DNA of 64,000 bases, from NCBI GenBank assembly GCA_963775085.1, contig CAVZHO010000016.1, positions 1-64,000 of the forward strand. The letters are read 5' to 3'. The notes under the pieces were generated by a model, which was not told the DNA's origin, ran no database searches, and saw only the letters and a program-made list of their open reading frames with translations. Each line of letters begins with the position of its first letter. Positions within the stretch are counted from its first letter, which is position 1. Position numbers and translations under genes: made by a program. Below are positions 17,156 through 25,902 of this stretch, one piece after another. This DNA comes from JAAFIP01 sp963775085 (GTDB taxonomy: Bacteria > Pseudomonadota > Gammaproteobacteria > Burkholderiales > Burkholderiaceae_C).

Positions 17156-17850
17156 CATTTCGCAGAACCAGAATCAAGATTTGTGGCCTGACGCGCGAGC
17201 AGGACGTCGACGCTGCCGTCCAGGCGGGAGCCGATGCCGTGGGTTTTGTGCTCTACCCGGCCAGCCCACGCTATGTGTCGCCCCAGCGGGCGGCTGAGCT
17301 CGCCCGCCGTTTGCCTCCTTTTGTCACACCGGTGCTGCTGTTTGTCAATGAAACCACTCCTAATATAATAGCTGCTTACGTCCACAATACAGGGACTCTC
17401 TGCCAATTTCATGGCGATGAGTCGCCCCAAGACTGCCAAAAGCCAGGGCTGCCCTTTATGCGGGCCGCGCGTATTCCCCTGAGTGGCACGGAGAGTTTTG
17501 ACTTGGTAAAATTCAGCCAAGATTACGCCGCTGCCCAAGCCATCCTGGTCGATGCCCATGTGGATGGTTACGGCGGTGGCGGAAAAACATTTAACTGGAA
17601 CGCAATCAATTGGTCACATCCGCAACTAAACGCCAGCTCTCGCCTCGTTTTGTCTGGTGGATTGACGCCTGCAAACGTGACCGATGGCATTATGCAGGTA
17701 CGGCCCTGGGCCGTTGATGTGAGCTCGGGGGTAGAGCTCGATGCTGCGGGATTGAGCGGTCAAACGCTCAAGGGCATCAAAGACCCCGAAAAAATAGTCC
17801 AGTTCGTTGCAGCGGTACGCCGCGCAGATGATCTTATCGCCAACCTTTAA
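17152..17850 (+). CDS. trpF: Phosphoribosylanthranilate isomerase
   Basis: A 232-residue TIM-barrel enzyme of tryptophan synthesis. The catalytic cysteine is C11 (IKICGLT) and the general acid is D134 (ILVDAHVDGYGG). The ATG at 17152 overlaps the truA stop (ATGA). Residues 73-83 (IAAYVHNTGTL) are encoded by a copy of the interspersed repeat (17368-17400). Length between FVNE and QFHGDE is about normal, so the repeat has replaced or been absorbed into a surface helix without breaking the frame. Confidence 0.96.
   Translation: MTFRRTRIKICGLTREQDVDAAVQAGADAVGFVLYPASPRYVSPQRAAELARRLPPFVTPVLLFVNETTPNIIAAYVHNTGTLCQFHGDESPQDCQKPGLPFMRAARIPLSGTESFDLVKFSQDYAAAQAILVDAHVDGYGGGGKTFNWNAINWSHPQLNASSRLVLSGGLTPANVTDGIMQVRPWAVDVSSGVELDAAGLSGQTLKGIKDPEKIVQFVAAVRRADDLIANL
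17368..17400 (+). repeat. Interspersed repeat, family A, inside trpF
   Basis: ATAGCTGCTTACGTCC, ACAATACAGGGACTCTC, read in frame within trpF. It is preceded by the left-flank-like CTCCTAATATA. The first 16 bases are identical to the best non-coding copy at 61894. Confidence 0.8.
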
Positions 17851-17901
17851 CTTGCAGGTTTCAGTCATCATTGCTGATGCTTGAACTTCGCTCCATCCTC
17901 T

Positions 17902-19254
17902 ATGAATTACGTACAACCCGATGCCAGCGGACACTTTGGAAAATACGGCGGTAGCTTCGTCTCTGAGACGCTCACGCACGCCATCAATGAGCTGCGAGAG
18001 GCCTACGCGCATTACCAGAAAGACCCCGAATTCATCCGTGAATTCAAGTACGAGCTGGCGCACTTCGTGGGTCGCCCCTCGCCAATTTACCACGCAGCCC
18101 GCATGAGCCGCGAGATGGGGGGCGCACAGATTTACCTCAAACGCGAAGACCTGAACCACACCGGAGCGCACAAAATCAACAACACCATCGGCCAGGCGCT
18201 GCTGGCCAAGCGCATGGGCAAACCGCGCGTGATTGCCGAGACCGGCGCGGGCCAGCACGGCGTAGCCACGGCCACCATCTGCGCCCGTTACGGCCTGGAA
18301 TGCGTGGTGTACATGGGCAGCGTTGACGTAGCCCGCCAAAGCCCCAACGTCTACCGCATGAAGCTGCTGGGCGCAACGGTCGTACCCGTGGAGTCCGGCA
18401 GCAAAACCCTGAAAGATGCGCTGAACGAAGCCATGCGCGACTGGGTGGCCAATGTAGACAACACCTTCTACATCATCGGCACCGTGGCGGGCCCCCATCC
18501 CTACCCGATGATGGTGCGTGATTTTCAAAGCGTGATTGGCGAAGAATGTTTGACGCAAATGCCCACGCATCTGGGCGATGCCAAGCAACCCGATGCGGTC
18601 GTGGCCTGCGTGGGCGGTGGCAGCAATGCGATGGGCATTTTCTACCCCTACATCGCGCATGAAAAAACCCGTTTGATCGGCGTAGAAGCCGCTGGGGAAG
18701 GCTTGGACAGCGGCAAGCACAGCGCGTCCATCACGCGCGGCAGCCCCGGCGTGCTGCACGGCAACCGCACCTACTTGCTGCAAGACGAGAACGGTCAGAT
18801 TACGGAAACGCACTCCATCAGCGCGGGACTGGACTACCCCGGTGTAGGCCCAGAACATGCCTGGTTGCACGACATTGGCCGCGCCGAATATGTGGGCATC
18901 ACCGACAAAGAGGCCTTGGACGCATTCCACTATCTCTGCCGCACCGAGGGCATCATCCCCGCGCTCGAGTCCAGCCACGCCGTGGCCTACGCCATGAAAA
19001 TGGCCCCAACCATGCGCAGCGACCAAAGCATCTTGGTTAATCTGTCGGGCCGGGGTGACAAAGACATTGGCACCGTGGCCGATTTAAGCAATGCCGATTT
19101 TTATTGCCGCCCGTCCTGCAAAGGCCAAACCGTTAAAGGCCGTGAGAACGTTGTGGAGTTCACGAGCGTCGCCGGGCCGCCCCAAGGCGCGAGGGCACCC
19201 ACGGGGGGCAGCGCAGCACACAAAGTGGCAAGCGTGGGGGCAAGTGCATCATGA
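17902..19254 (+). CDS. trpB: Tryptophan synthase beta chain with repeat-derived C-terminal tail
   Basis: A 450-residue PLP enzyme that condenses indole with serine. The PLP lysine is K91 in NHTGAHKINN. The serine/phosphate loops (GGGSNAMGIF) and the terminal LVNLSGRGDKD are intact. TrpB normally ends shortly after the GQTVKG-like segment; here about 40 residues follow, rich in Gly/Ala/Ser. The DNA for most of this tail (19168-19242) is a copy of a GC-rich interspersed repeat also found at 58497. The ATG at 17902 matches the family start (MNYVQPDASGHFG). Confidence 0.96.
   Translation: MNYVQPDASGHFGKYGGSFVSETLTHAINELREAYAHYQKDPEFIREFKYELAHFVGRPSPIYHAARMSREMGGAQIYLKREDLNHTGAHKINNTIGQALLAKRMGKPRVIAETGAGQHGVATATICARYGLECVVYMGSVDVARQSPNVYRMKLLGATVVPVESGSKTLKDALNEAMRDWVANVDNTFYIIGTVAGPHPYPMMVRDFQSVIGEECLTQMPTHLGDAKQPDAVVACVGGGSNAMGIFYPYIAHEKTRLIGVEAAGEGLDSGKHSASITRGSPGVLHGNRTYLLQDENGQITETHSISAGLDYPGVGPEHAWLHDIGRAEYVGITDKEALDAFHYLCRTEGIIPALESSHAVAYAMKMAPTMRSDQSILVNLSGRGDKDIGTVADLSNADFYCRPSCKGQTVKGRENVVEFTSVAGPPQGARAPTGGSAAHKVASVGASAS
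19168..19242 (+). repeat. GC-rich interspersed repeat (family C) within the trpB 3' end
   Basis: GCCGGGCCGCCCCAAG, then a variable stretch, then GGGGGGCAGCGCAGCACAC and GGCAAGCGTGGGGGC. The reverse complement of 58497-58571 shows the same blocks in the same order. It encodes the TrpB tail in frame. Confidence 0.8.
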
Positions 19255-20060
19255 GCCGTATCCAAACCACCCTCGCTGCATTGAAGACCAAGGGCCGCAC
19301 CGCCTTGATTCCGTATGTGACAGCAGGCTTTCCCTACGCCAACATCACGCCGGACCTGATGCATGCCATGGTGGGTGCGGGGGCCGACATCATCGAACTG
19401 GGTGTACCGTTCAGCGATCCCATGGCGGACGGCCCGGTGATCCAAAAAGCCGGAGAGAAAGCCTTGGGGCTGGGTATAGGCATGGGCCAGGTTTTGGCCA
19501 TGGTCACCAGCTTTCGCAGCAAAGACAATAGCACCCCGGTGGTGTTGATGGGTTACGCCAACCCCGTCGAGCGCTATGACCAACAGCATGGTGACGATGC
19601 TTTTGTGCTGGATGCCGCCACTGCTGGGGTGGATGGCGTGCTGATCGTGGACTACCCGCCCGAAGAATGCAAAGAATTCGCCACCAAGCTGCGCGCCAGC
19701 GGTTTGGACCTGATCTTTTTGCTCGCCCCTACCTCGACGCCAGAGCGCATGGCCCTGGTGGGCCAACTGGCTAGCGGCTATGTGTACTACGTGTCGCTCA
19801 AAGGTGTCACGGGCTCGGGCGCGCTGGACACGGATGCAGTGGCGCAGGCCATTCCGCGCATCCGCCAGCATGTGAGCATACCCGTGGGCGTGGGATTTGG
19901 CATCCGTGATGCTGCCACCGCCAAAGCCGTGGGCGCGTCCTGCGATGCGGTGGTGATTGGCAGCAAACTCATCCAGTTGATTGAAGACCAACCCCATGAA
20001 AAAGTGTGCGCGGTAGCCGTGAACTTTTTGCGGGATATCCGCGCGGCGTTAGACTCCTGA
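19251..20060 (+). CDS. trpA: Tryptophan synthase alpha chain
   Basis: A 269-residue TIM-barrel enzyme that releases indole from indole-3-glycerol phosphate and channels it to TrpB. Catalytic E49 and D60 lie in ELGVPFSDPMADGP. Loop 6 (LAPTSTPERM) is present. Its ATG overlaps the trpB stop by four bases, so the two subunits are translationally coupled despite the repeat-derived TrpB tail. Confidence 0.98.
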   Translation: MSRIQTTLAALKTKGRTALIPYVTAGFPYANITPDLMHAMVGAGADIIELGVPFSDPMADGPVIQKAGEKALGLGIGMGQVLAMVTSFRSKDNSTPVVLMGYANPVERYDQQHGDDAFVLDAATAGVDGVLIVDYPPEECKEFATKLRASGLDLIFLLAPTSTPERMALVGQLASGYVYYVSLKGVTGSGALDTDAVAQAIPRIRQHVSIPVGVGFGIRDAATAKAVGASCDAVVIGSKLIQLIEDQPHEKVCAVAVNFLRDIRAALDS

Positions 20061-20078
20061 GATTGAAAGGAAACGCCT

Positions 20079-20951
20079 ATGTCCTGGTTAGAAAAACTCC
20101 TGCCTTCCAAAATGGGCCCCACGGGCTCCACAGAACGCCGCCAGGTGCCCGAGGGCCTGTGGATCAAATGCCCCAGCTGCGACACGGTGCTGTACAAAAC
20201 CGATTTGGAGCAAAACCTCAATGTCTGCCCCAAGTGCAGCCACCACCACCGCATCGGTGCGCGTGCCCGGTTGAACGGTTTGCTGGATGCCGAAGGTCGC
20301 TATGAAATCGGTCAGGAAGTCATCCCCGTTGATGCGCTCAAATTCAAAGACAGCCGCAAATATACCGAGCGCCTGAAAGAAGCGCTGGAGAACACGGGCG
20401 AGACCGATGCCCTGATCGTCATGGGCGGCGCCATTCAAAGCATAGAAGTGGTAGTGGCCTGCTTTGAATTTGACTTCATGGGCGGCAGCATGGGCTCGGT
20501 GGTAGGCGAGCGATTTGTACGTGGCGTACAGGCCGCCATCGACCAAAAAGTACCCTTCATCTGCTTTACCGCTACGGGCGGTGCGCGCATGCAAGAAGGC
20601 TTGTTGTCCCTGATGCAAATGGCCAAAACCAATGCGTCACTTACCCGTCTGGCCAAAAAAGGTCTGCCCTACATAAGTGTGTTGACCGACCCGACCATGG
20701 GCGGCGTGAGTGCTGGCTTTGCATTTGTAGGCGATATCGTGATTGCCGAGCCCAAGGCCTTGATCGGTTTTGCCGGGCCGCGCGTGATTGAGAGCACCGT
20801 GCGCGAGAAGCTACCCGAGGGTTTTCAGCGGGCCGAGTTCTTGCTGCAAAAAGGCGCTGTGGACTTTATCTGCGACCGGCGTGAGCTGCGGCAAAAACTG
20901 TCCACCAGCTTGGCGATGCTATTGCGTCAGCCAGCCGATGCGGTCGCCTGA
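20079..20951 (+). CDS. accD: Acetyl-CoA carboxylase carboxyltransferase beta subunit
   Basis: A 290-residue subunit of the carboxyltransferase that makes malonyl-CoA, partner of AccA (not in this window). The N-terminal zinc ribbon cysteines are C31/C34 and C50/C53. The acyl-CoA-binding crotonase-like core contains TATGGARMQEG and PTMGGVSAGFA. It lies 18 bp after trpA, the usual Burkholderiales arrangement. Confidence 0.98.
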   Translation: MSWLEKLLPSKMGPTGSTERRQVPEGLWIKCPSCDTVLYKTDLEQNLNVCPKCSHHHRIGARARLNGLLDAEGRYEIGQEVIPVDALKFKDSRKYTERLKEALENTGETDALIVMGGAIQSIEVVVACFEFDFMGGSMGSVVGERFVRGVQAAIDQKVPFICFTATGGARMQEGLLSLMQMAKTNASLTRLAKKGLPYISVLTDPTMGGVSAGFAFVGDIVIAEPKALIGFAGPRVIESTVREKLPEGFQRAEFLLQKGAVDFICDRRELRQKLSTSLAMLLRQPADAVA

Positions 20952-20990
20952 AGTCTGCTACCACTAGCCATCCTGGGTTCGCCGCGAACA

Positions 20991-21602
20991 GTGACACTCT
21001 CCTCCTTGCCACTCTTCCCCCTAGGGACCGTCTTGTTTCCACAAGGCGCACTGCCGTTGCGCATATTTGAGGTACGCTACCTGGACATGGTGAACAAGTG
21101 CCTGCAAACGGGGGCCCCTTTCGGTGTCGTCGCATTAACACAAGGCGCTGAAGTACAAATCCCGCAAAGCTCCGAAGCCTTTGCCCGGATAGGCACTCTG
21201 GCCACGATCACCCAGCATGCGGCTCCCCAAGCGGGGCTCAAACTGGTGCAATGCGTCGGCCAGCAACGCTTTCGTATCCTGCGCCAGGAGCGGCTCAGGC
21301 ACGGCCTGTGGGTTGCCGATATAGAACATATCGACGCCGACCAGGCGGTAGCACTCCCCACCGAGCTACAGCCCTGTGCCAGCGTCCTGCGTAAGGTCAT
21401 CGCCCAACTGCCGCCTCAAGCGCTGGCCGAGCCACTGGCTGCAGCAGACAGCCGCTGGAACGATTGTGCCTGGGTCGCCAACCGCTGGTGTGAGCTGCTG
21501 CCCATGCCAACCGAACTCAAGCAACGCATGCTGGAGCTTGACAACCCGGTCATACGGCTAGAACTGGTAGGCGATTTACTGGAAAAATTCCAGCTACTAT
21601 AG
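20991..21602 (+). CDS. LON peptidase substrate-binding domain protein
   Basis: A 203-residue protein consisting only of the Lon N-terminal (substrate-recognition) domain: LPLFPLGTVLFPQGALPLRI opens the protein, EVRYLDMV follows, and a helical second half ends ELVGDLLEKFQLL. There is no ATPase or protease domain, as usual for this stand-alone family. The start is a GTG at 20991 with no strong ribosome-binding site. In many relatives folC follows accD; here it is absent and the polysaccharide locus begins instead. Confidence 0.9.
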   Translation: MTLSSLPLFPLGTVLFPQGALPLRIFEVRYLDMVNKCLQTGAPFGVVALTQGAEVQIPQSSEAFARIGTLATITQHAAPQAGLKLVQCVGQQRFRILRQERLRHGLWVADIEHIDADQAVALPTELQPCASVLRKVIAQLPPQALAEPLAAADSRWNDCAWVANRWCELLPMPTELKQRMLELDNPVIRLELVGDLLEKFQLL

Positions 21603-21646
21603 ACAACTCCCTGGCATAGATCCATCCACAATACGCTACTTATTTA

Positions 21647-21690
21647 ATAGCTGTAAATGTCCTATTGACGGGGACTACACATCAAATTTA
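21647..21690 (+). repeat. Interspersed repeat, family A, before the polysaccharide locus
   Basis: ATAGCTGTAAATGTCC, TATTGACGGGGACTACACATC, AAATTTA. It ends two bases before the GTG of the sugar transferase and leaves no obvious Shine-Dalgarno sequence for that gene, other than the GACGGGGAC stretch inside the repeat. Confidence 0.75.
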
Positions 21691-21692
21691 CC

Positions 21693-22253
21693 GTGAAAAA
21701 ACTATTTGATTTCGTTTTAGCCTTGTTGGTACTTCTGCTACTGGCGGTTCCGCTCCTGCTCGTCGCCGTAGCTATCAAGCTAACCTCACCCGGCCCCGTT
21801 CTGTACTGGTCTGACCGCGTGGGCAAAGACAACCGCATTTTCAGCATGCCCAAATTTCGCAGCATGCGTGTAGATACCCCCGCCGTGGCCACCCATTTAC
21901 TCACCAAGCCCGAGCAATACCTCACCTCCATCGGCCCTTTTCTGCGCAAAACCAGTCTGGACGAAGTGCCCCAGCTGTGGAGCATCCTGACGGGCGACAT
22001 GAGCTTTGTCGGTCCACGCCCTGCCCTGTTCAACCAAAGCGACCTCATAGCGCTGCGCACCGAGCGCGGTGTGCACACCCTGGTGCCCGGGCTCACAGGC
22101 TGGGCACAAATCAATGGCCGGGATGAATTATCCATCGCAGACAAGGTAGACTTCGATGCTGCATATTTGTGCAGCCACTCTTTTGTTTTAGATCTTACTA
22201 TTCTCTGGAAAACATTCATGCAAGTCTGTAACCGCGATGGCATTTCCCATTAA
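21693..22253 (+). CDS. Undecaprenyl-phosphate sugar-1-phosphate transferase (initiating PGT)
   Basis: A 186-residue monotopic phosphoglycosyl transferase of the WcaJ-C/PglC type that starts a glycan on the lipid carrier. The N-terminal membrane helix (FDFVLALLVLLLLAVPLLLV) is followed by SPGPVLYWSDRVGK, the catalytic-type region FRSMR, RKTSLDEVPQLWSIL (with the conserved Asp-Glu pair) and SFVGPRP. The sugar donor is not predictable. A GTG start is used. Confidence 0.93.
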   Translation: MKKLFDFVLALLVLLLLAVPLLLVAVAIKLTSPGPVLYWSDRVGKDNRIFSMPKFRSMRVDTPAVATHLLTKPEQYLTSIGPFLRKTSLDEVPQLWSILTGDMSFVGPRPALFNQSDLIALRTERGVHTLVPGLTGWAQINGRDELSIADKVDFDAAYLCSHSFVLDLTILWKTFMQVCNRDGISH

Positions 22254-22311
22254 CCACTGCCATCAATAGAAACGCTTTCACCCGCTACACGACAAGCCTG
22301 CTCCCCTGCTT

Positions 22312-24249
22312 ATGACAACCTCACACATCACCGACACCATGCTTGCGTTGCCTCGCCCGGCCAAACGCCTGTTGGCGATGTGCGTAGACGTGTGCCTGTG
22401 CGTGTTAACGGTGTGGATAGTGTTGTGCCTGCGGCATGAGACCTGGGTCACCATTCAAGGGTACCAATGGCTTGCCGTGATCGTATCGCCGCTCTTGGCC
22501 ATTCCCCTGTTTATCGCATTTGGTCTCTACCGAGCCATTTTTAGATTCGCAGGGCGCGAAGCCCTGGTAGCCGTTGCCAGGGCCGTTGGCATCTACGCAC
22601 TGATGTACAGCGCCATTTTTACTACGACAAGTTTCCAGGATGTCCCCCGAACAATAGGCCTGCTCCAGCCAGCCTTGCTACTTCTTAGCGTGGGTGCGGT
22701 GCGTTTGGCGGCGCGTTATCTTCTGGGCGAACCTTATGTGGTGAAACTGCGCTCACTGAGCGCCGCCAATGTATTGATCTATGGTGCCGGTGATTCGGGC
22801 TTGGCATTGGCGGCGGCATTATCCAAAAGCAATGAAATGCGAGTCGTCGGATTTTTGGACGACAACCCCAGCTTGCATCGTGGCCTATTGATGGGAATAG
22901 ACGTCTATAACCCCCATGATTTGGTCAAAATTGTAGAGCGTCTTCAGGTTCGTGACATCCTGTTAGCAATGCCTGCCATCACACGCCAAAGGCGCAATGA
23001 AATTCTCAAAATCATTAGCCAGGCACGGGTAGCAGTCAGAACCCTACCTACGCTCTCTGACCTGGCGACGGGTCATATACAAGCCAGCGATTTGCGCGAG
23101 CTGGACATTGAAGATTTGTTGGGCAGAGATGCCGTCGCTCCTGATCCTACGTTGTTATCCAAAAATATCAAAGACAAAGTGGTGCTTGTCACTGGAGCCG
23201 GCGGTTCTATCGGCAGCGAATTATGCCGGCAGATTTTGCTCATAAAACCTTCAAGGTTAATTTTACTGGAGCTCAATGAGTTTGCCCTCTATACCATTAA
23301 CGAAGAGCTCATTGCGTTGGGAAAAACAACCCAAAACACAAAGCCCGAACTCATCCCACTGCTAGCGTCGGTACAGGATAAACAACGCTTATTGGAAATA
23401 GTGAGGACTTGGCAACCCCATACGATCTACCATGCGGCCGCTTATAAACATGTCCCCTTAGTAGAGTCCAATCCAATTGCCGGTATCCACAACAATGTTT
23501 TTGGAACGCTGAACGTAGCACAAGTGGCCATCGAGTGTGGAGTAGATGAAATGGTGCTTATCAGTACAGACAAGGCTGTACGGCCCACCAATGTCATGGG
23601 AGCTACCAAACGACTTGCAGAAATGATTTTGCAAGCACTTGCCCAAGAGGTCGCGAGTCAAAAACAAAATACCCAATTTTGTATGGTACGTTTTGGCAAT
23701 GTACTGGGGTCTTCTGGTTCGGTGGTACCCAAATTTCGCGCTCAAATCCAGCAGGGTGGTCCCGTTACTGTCACGCATCCTGATGTAACCCGTTACTTCA
23801 TGACTATCTCTGAAGCCGCTCAATTGGTCATTCAAGCCGCAGCCATGCCCAATGTGAAGACGGGCAGTGCGGAAGTGTTTGTTTTGGATATGGGGCAACC
23901 TGTACGGATTTTAGATTTAGCACGATCAATGATTGAGCTATCCGGCTTTACTGTGCGAGACAGTAAGAATCCCAATGGAGATATGGAAATTAGTATCACG
24001 GGTTTGCGCCCCGGGGAGAAGCTCTATGAAGAACTGTTGATTGGCGGTAGCCCTCAAGTAACCACCCATCCTAAAATCATGCGTGCCGAGGAAATTTTTA
24101 CACCGTGGAGCCACCTTAAAGAACAGTTGAGTAGTCTATCCACGTTAAATTCAAAAAGTAGCTTTGATTCAGTTGCCACGTTATTGAATAGTTTAGTGAA
24201 TCAATACATCCCGGCAACGCACACCTCCAACGCAACCGTATCCGCTTGA
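22312..24249 (+). CDS. CapD/WbpM-type nucleotide-sugar dehydratase
   Basis: A 645-residue membrane enzyme related to WbpM and CapD, which remove water from UDP-GlcNAc (4,6-dehydration) on the way to deoxyamino sugars. Four membrane helices occupy about residues 20-140. A first Rossmann motif GAGDSG is at 158-163. The catalytic SDR domain starts with VLVTGAGGSIGSEL, and STDKAVRPTNVMGATKR holds the variant active site in which Met replaces the usual SDR Tyr. It follows the sugar transferase by 58 bp. Confidence 0.93.
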   Translation: MTTSHITDTMLALPRPAKRLLAMCVDVCLCVLTVWIVLCLRHETWVTIQGYQWLAVIVSPLLAIPLFIAFGLYRAIFRFAGREALVAVARAVGIYALMYSAIFTTTSFQDVPRTIGLLQPALLLLSVGAVRLAARYLLGEPYVVKLRSLSAANVLIYGAGDSGLALAAALSKSNEMRVVGFLDDNPSLHRGLLMGIDVYNPHDLVKIVERLQVRDILLAMPAITRQRRNEILKIISQARVAVRTLPTLSDLATGHIQASDLRELDIEDLLGRDAVAPDPTLLSKNIKDKVVLVTGAGGSIGSELCRQILLIKPSRLILLELNEFALYTINEELIALGKTTQNTKPELIPLLASVQDKQRLLEIVRTWQPHTIYHAAAYKHVPLVESNPIAGIHNNVFGTLNVAQVAIECGVDEMVLISTDKAVRPTNVMGATKRLAEMILQALAQEVASQKQNTQFCMVRFGNVLGSSGSVVPKFRAQIQQGGPVTVTHPDVTRYFMTISEAAQLVIQAAAMPNVKTGSAEVFVLDMGQPVRILDLARSMIELSGFTVRDSKNPNGDMEISITGLRPGEKLYEELLIGGSPQVTTHPKIMRAEEIFTPWSHLKEQLSSLSTLNSKSSFDSVATLLNSLVNQYIPATHTSNATVSA

Positions 24250-24280
24250 TTCTTTCACACCTATCTATAAAAAAGCATCT

Positions 24281-25084
24281 ATGCAACTCCTTGATCGTAA
24301 TTTGGCTGTATATTTTCGACGAATTCCGGATATCCCCATCTATGTGGGTTATTTTTTTAAGTGCCTTTGGCTTTTCAAAAATCCATTTCAATTTCTTCGC
24401 GCATATATTACAAGACAATCCGTGCCCGGAGGCGTTATACATTTGAGAAGTGGCACGCGTATCCACCTCACGGATCATCCGCACGATCCCATTACGGTTT
24501 TCGTTATCTTTATTCGACAAGACTATGGAAAAATCCCTCAAGGTGCTACCGTTGTAGATATTGGAGCTAACAATGGCGTGTTCGTGCTATACGCTATTGA
24601 ACAAGGTGCAAAAAAAATCTACGCTTTTGAACCCAATTCTTCAGCATATAGTTGCCTGCAGAAGAATATTTCAACCAATCAACTGCAAAACATAGTAACT
24701 GCCTCCCAATTAGCAGTCACTTCCAATGCCGGACAACAAGTCAAGTTTCCTAAAGCAGCTAGCGTCTACAACGCCATTTTGTCCGAAGACTCCAATGATG
24801 CCTTTGAGATAGTGCACACCACTAGCTTGCCAGTGATTTGCCAACCTATCGATCATATCGATGTAATTAAAATTGATTGCGAAGGCGCTGAGTATGATAT
24901 TTTATTTAACTCTACCGAAAAAGAATTTTATAAGATACATGAAATCAAACTTGAATACCACAAGGGTCAACTAGACGATTTGCAGACGCACCTCAAACGT
25001 TTTGGATTTTCCGTAAGTCTTCTTAAACCAGACTCACCCACCTACGGAAACATGTGGTTGACACGCACTGCGAATGGATCGTGA
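24281..25084 (+). CDS. FkbM family methyltransferase
   Basis: A 267-residue SAM-dependent O-methyltransferase. VVDIGANNGVFVLYAIEQGA is the SAM-binding loop, YAFEPN the acidic loop, and IDVIKIDCEGAEYDIL the hallmark of the FkbM family. It probably methylates a sugar of the surface glycan. Base composition is AT-richer than the flanking housekeeping genes. The next gene starts inside its last codons. Confidence 0.88.
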   Translation: MQLLDRNLAVYFRRIPDIPIYVGYFFKCLWLFKNPFQFLRAYITRQSVPGGVIHLRSGTRIHLTDHPHDPITVFVIFIRQDYGKIPQGATVVDIGANNGVFVLYAIEQGAKKIYAFEPNSSAYSCLQKNISTNQLQNIVTASQLAVTSNAGQQVKFPKAASVYNAILSEDSNDAFEIVHTTSLPVICQPIDHIDVIKIDCEGAEYDILFNSTEKEFYKIHEIKLEYHKGQLDDLQTHLKRFGFSVSLLKPDSPTYGNMWLTRTANGS

Positions 25085-25889
25085 GCCAGTCGCGATAACG
25101 AACACGAATACTATGCCAGCACCATCCAATCAGGATATATTGGAGCAACTACGTCTGCGCTCCAACCTGGTGGCCTCCAAAGACGGAAGCCAAGGCTTAG
25201 ATGTACTATCAAGCCTTCACCAGTACATTAAGGCGTATGACCTCACTCGCACGCGCATCCCCAGTGGTGCACAAGTGCTCGATTGGGGTGGCGGTAGCGG
25301 CCACTTCTCTTACTTTCTGAATAAGGCTGGCTATACAACCCATATTTATGCGTTTGCTGAACCTCAATTTATTCAGCAAGAGATTGCTGATGGCGAGATT
25401 ACGTACCGAAAAGCCAATGCGACCGAACCGATTCATATTGACTATCCCGATGAACGATTTGATGCCGTGTGCTCCATCGGAGTTTTGGAGCATGTGCGGG
25501 AAATTGGCGGTAACGAACGCGGCTCACTACAGGAGATCAGTCGTTTGCTCAAACCCGGCGGCGTATTTTTATGCTACCACTTCCCCAACAAAGGCAGCTG
25601 GATCGAAATGTTGGCAAGACGCTTTGGCTCCTACCACCATCAATACACCTATGACCGAGCGATGATCCATGCGATTTTTAAAGACGTTCTGCAAATCGAA
25701 GTCTGCAAGCGTTACGCCTTGTTGCCACGAAACAGTTTAAGACGTTTGCCAAAATCCATTTCCGACAATACCTATTTCGCACGCTGCTTTGATTTTCTTG
25801 ATACCGTACTTTGCAGCCTGATGCCCTGGATCAATCAAAATTGGGTGATCGTCGCCACCAAACTGCAAACCTCTCCAACACACCGTTGA
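25074..25889 (+). CDS. Class I SAM-dependent methyltransferase
   Basis: A 271-residue methyltransferase domain protein. VLDWGGGSGHFSYFL is motif I, FDAVCSIGVLEHV and LLKPGGVFLCYHF are the later motifs. The annotated ATG overlaps the upstream gene by 11 bases; an ATG at 25113 (MPAPSNQDILEQL) would avoid the overlap. It is likely part of the glycan-modifying set; its substrate is unknown. Confidence 0.85.
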   Translation: MDREPVAITNTNTMPAPSNQDILEQLRLRSNLVASKDGSQGLDVLSSLHQYIKAYDLTRTRIPSGAQVLDWGGGSGHFSYFLNKAGYTTHIYAFAEPQFIQQEIADGEITYRKANATEPIHIDYPDERFDAVCSIGVLEHVREIGGNERGSLQEISRLLKPGGVFLCYHFPNKGSWIEMLARRFGSYHHQYTYDRAMIHAIFKDVLQIEVCKRYALLPRNSLRRLPKSISDNTYFARCFDFLDTVLCSLMPWINQNWVIVATKLQTSPTHR

Positions 25890-25902
25890 AGCAGGAGTTT
25901 GC

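Noticed and set aside
17626..19026. Long open frame antisense to trpB
   Set aside because: It has no family resemblance; the sense strand encodes a fully recognisable TrpB, and GC-rich codon use opens the antisense frame.
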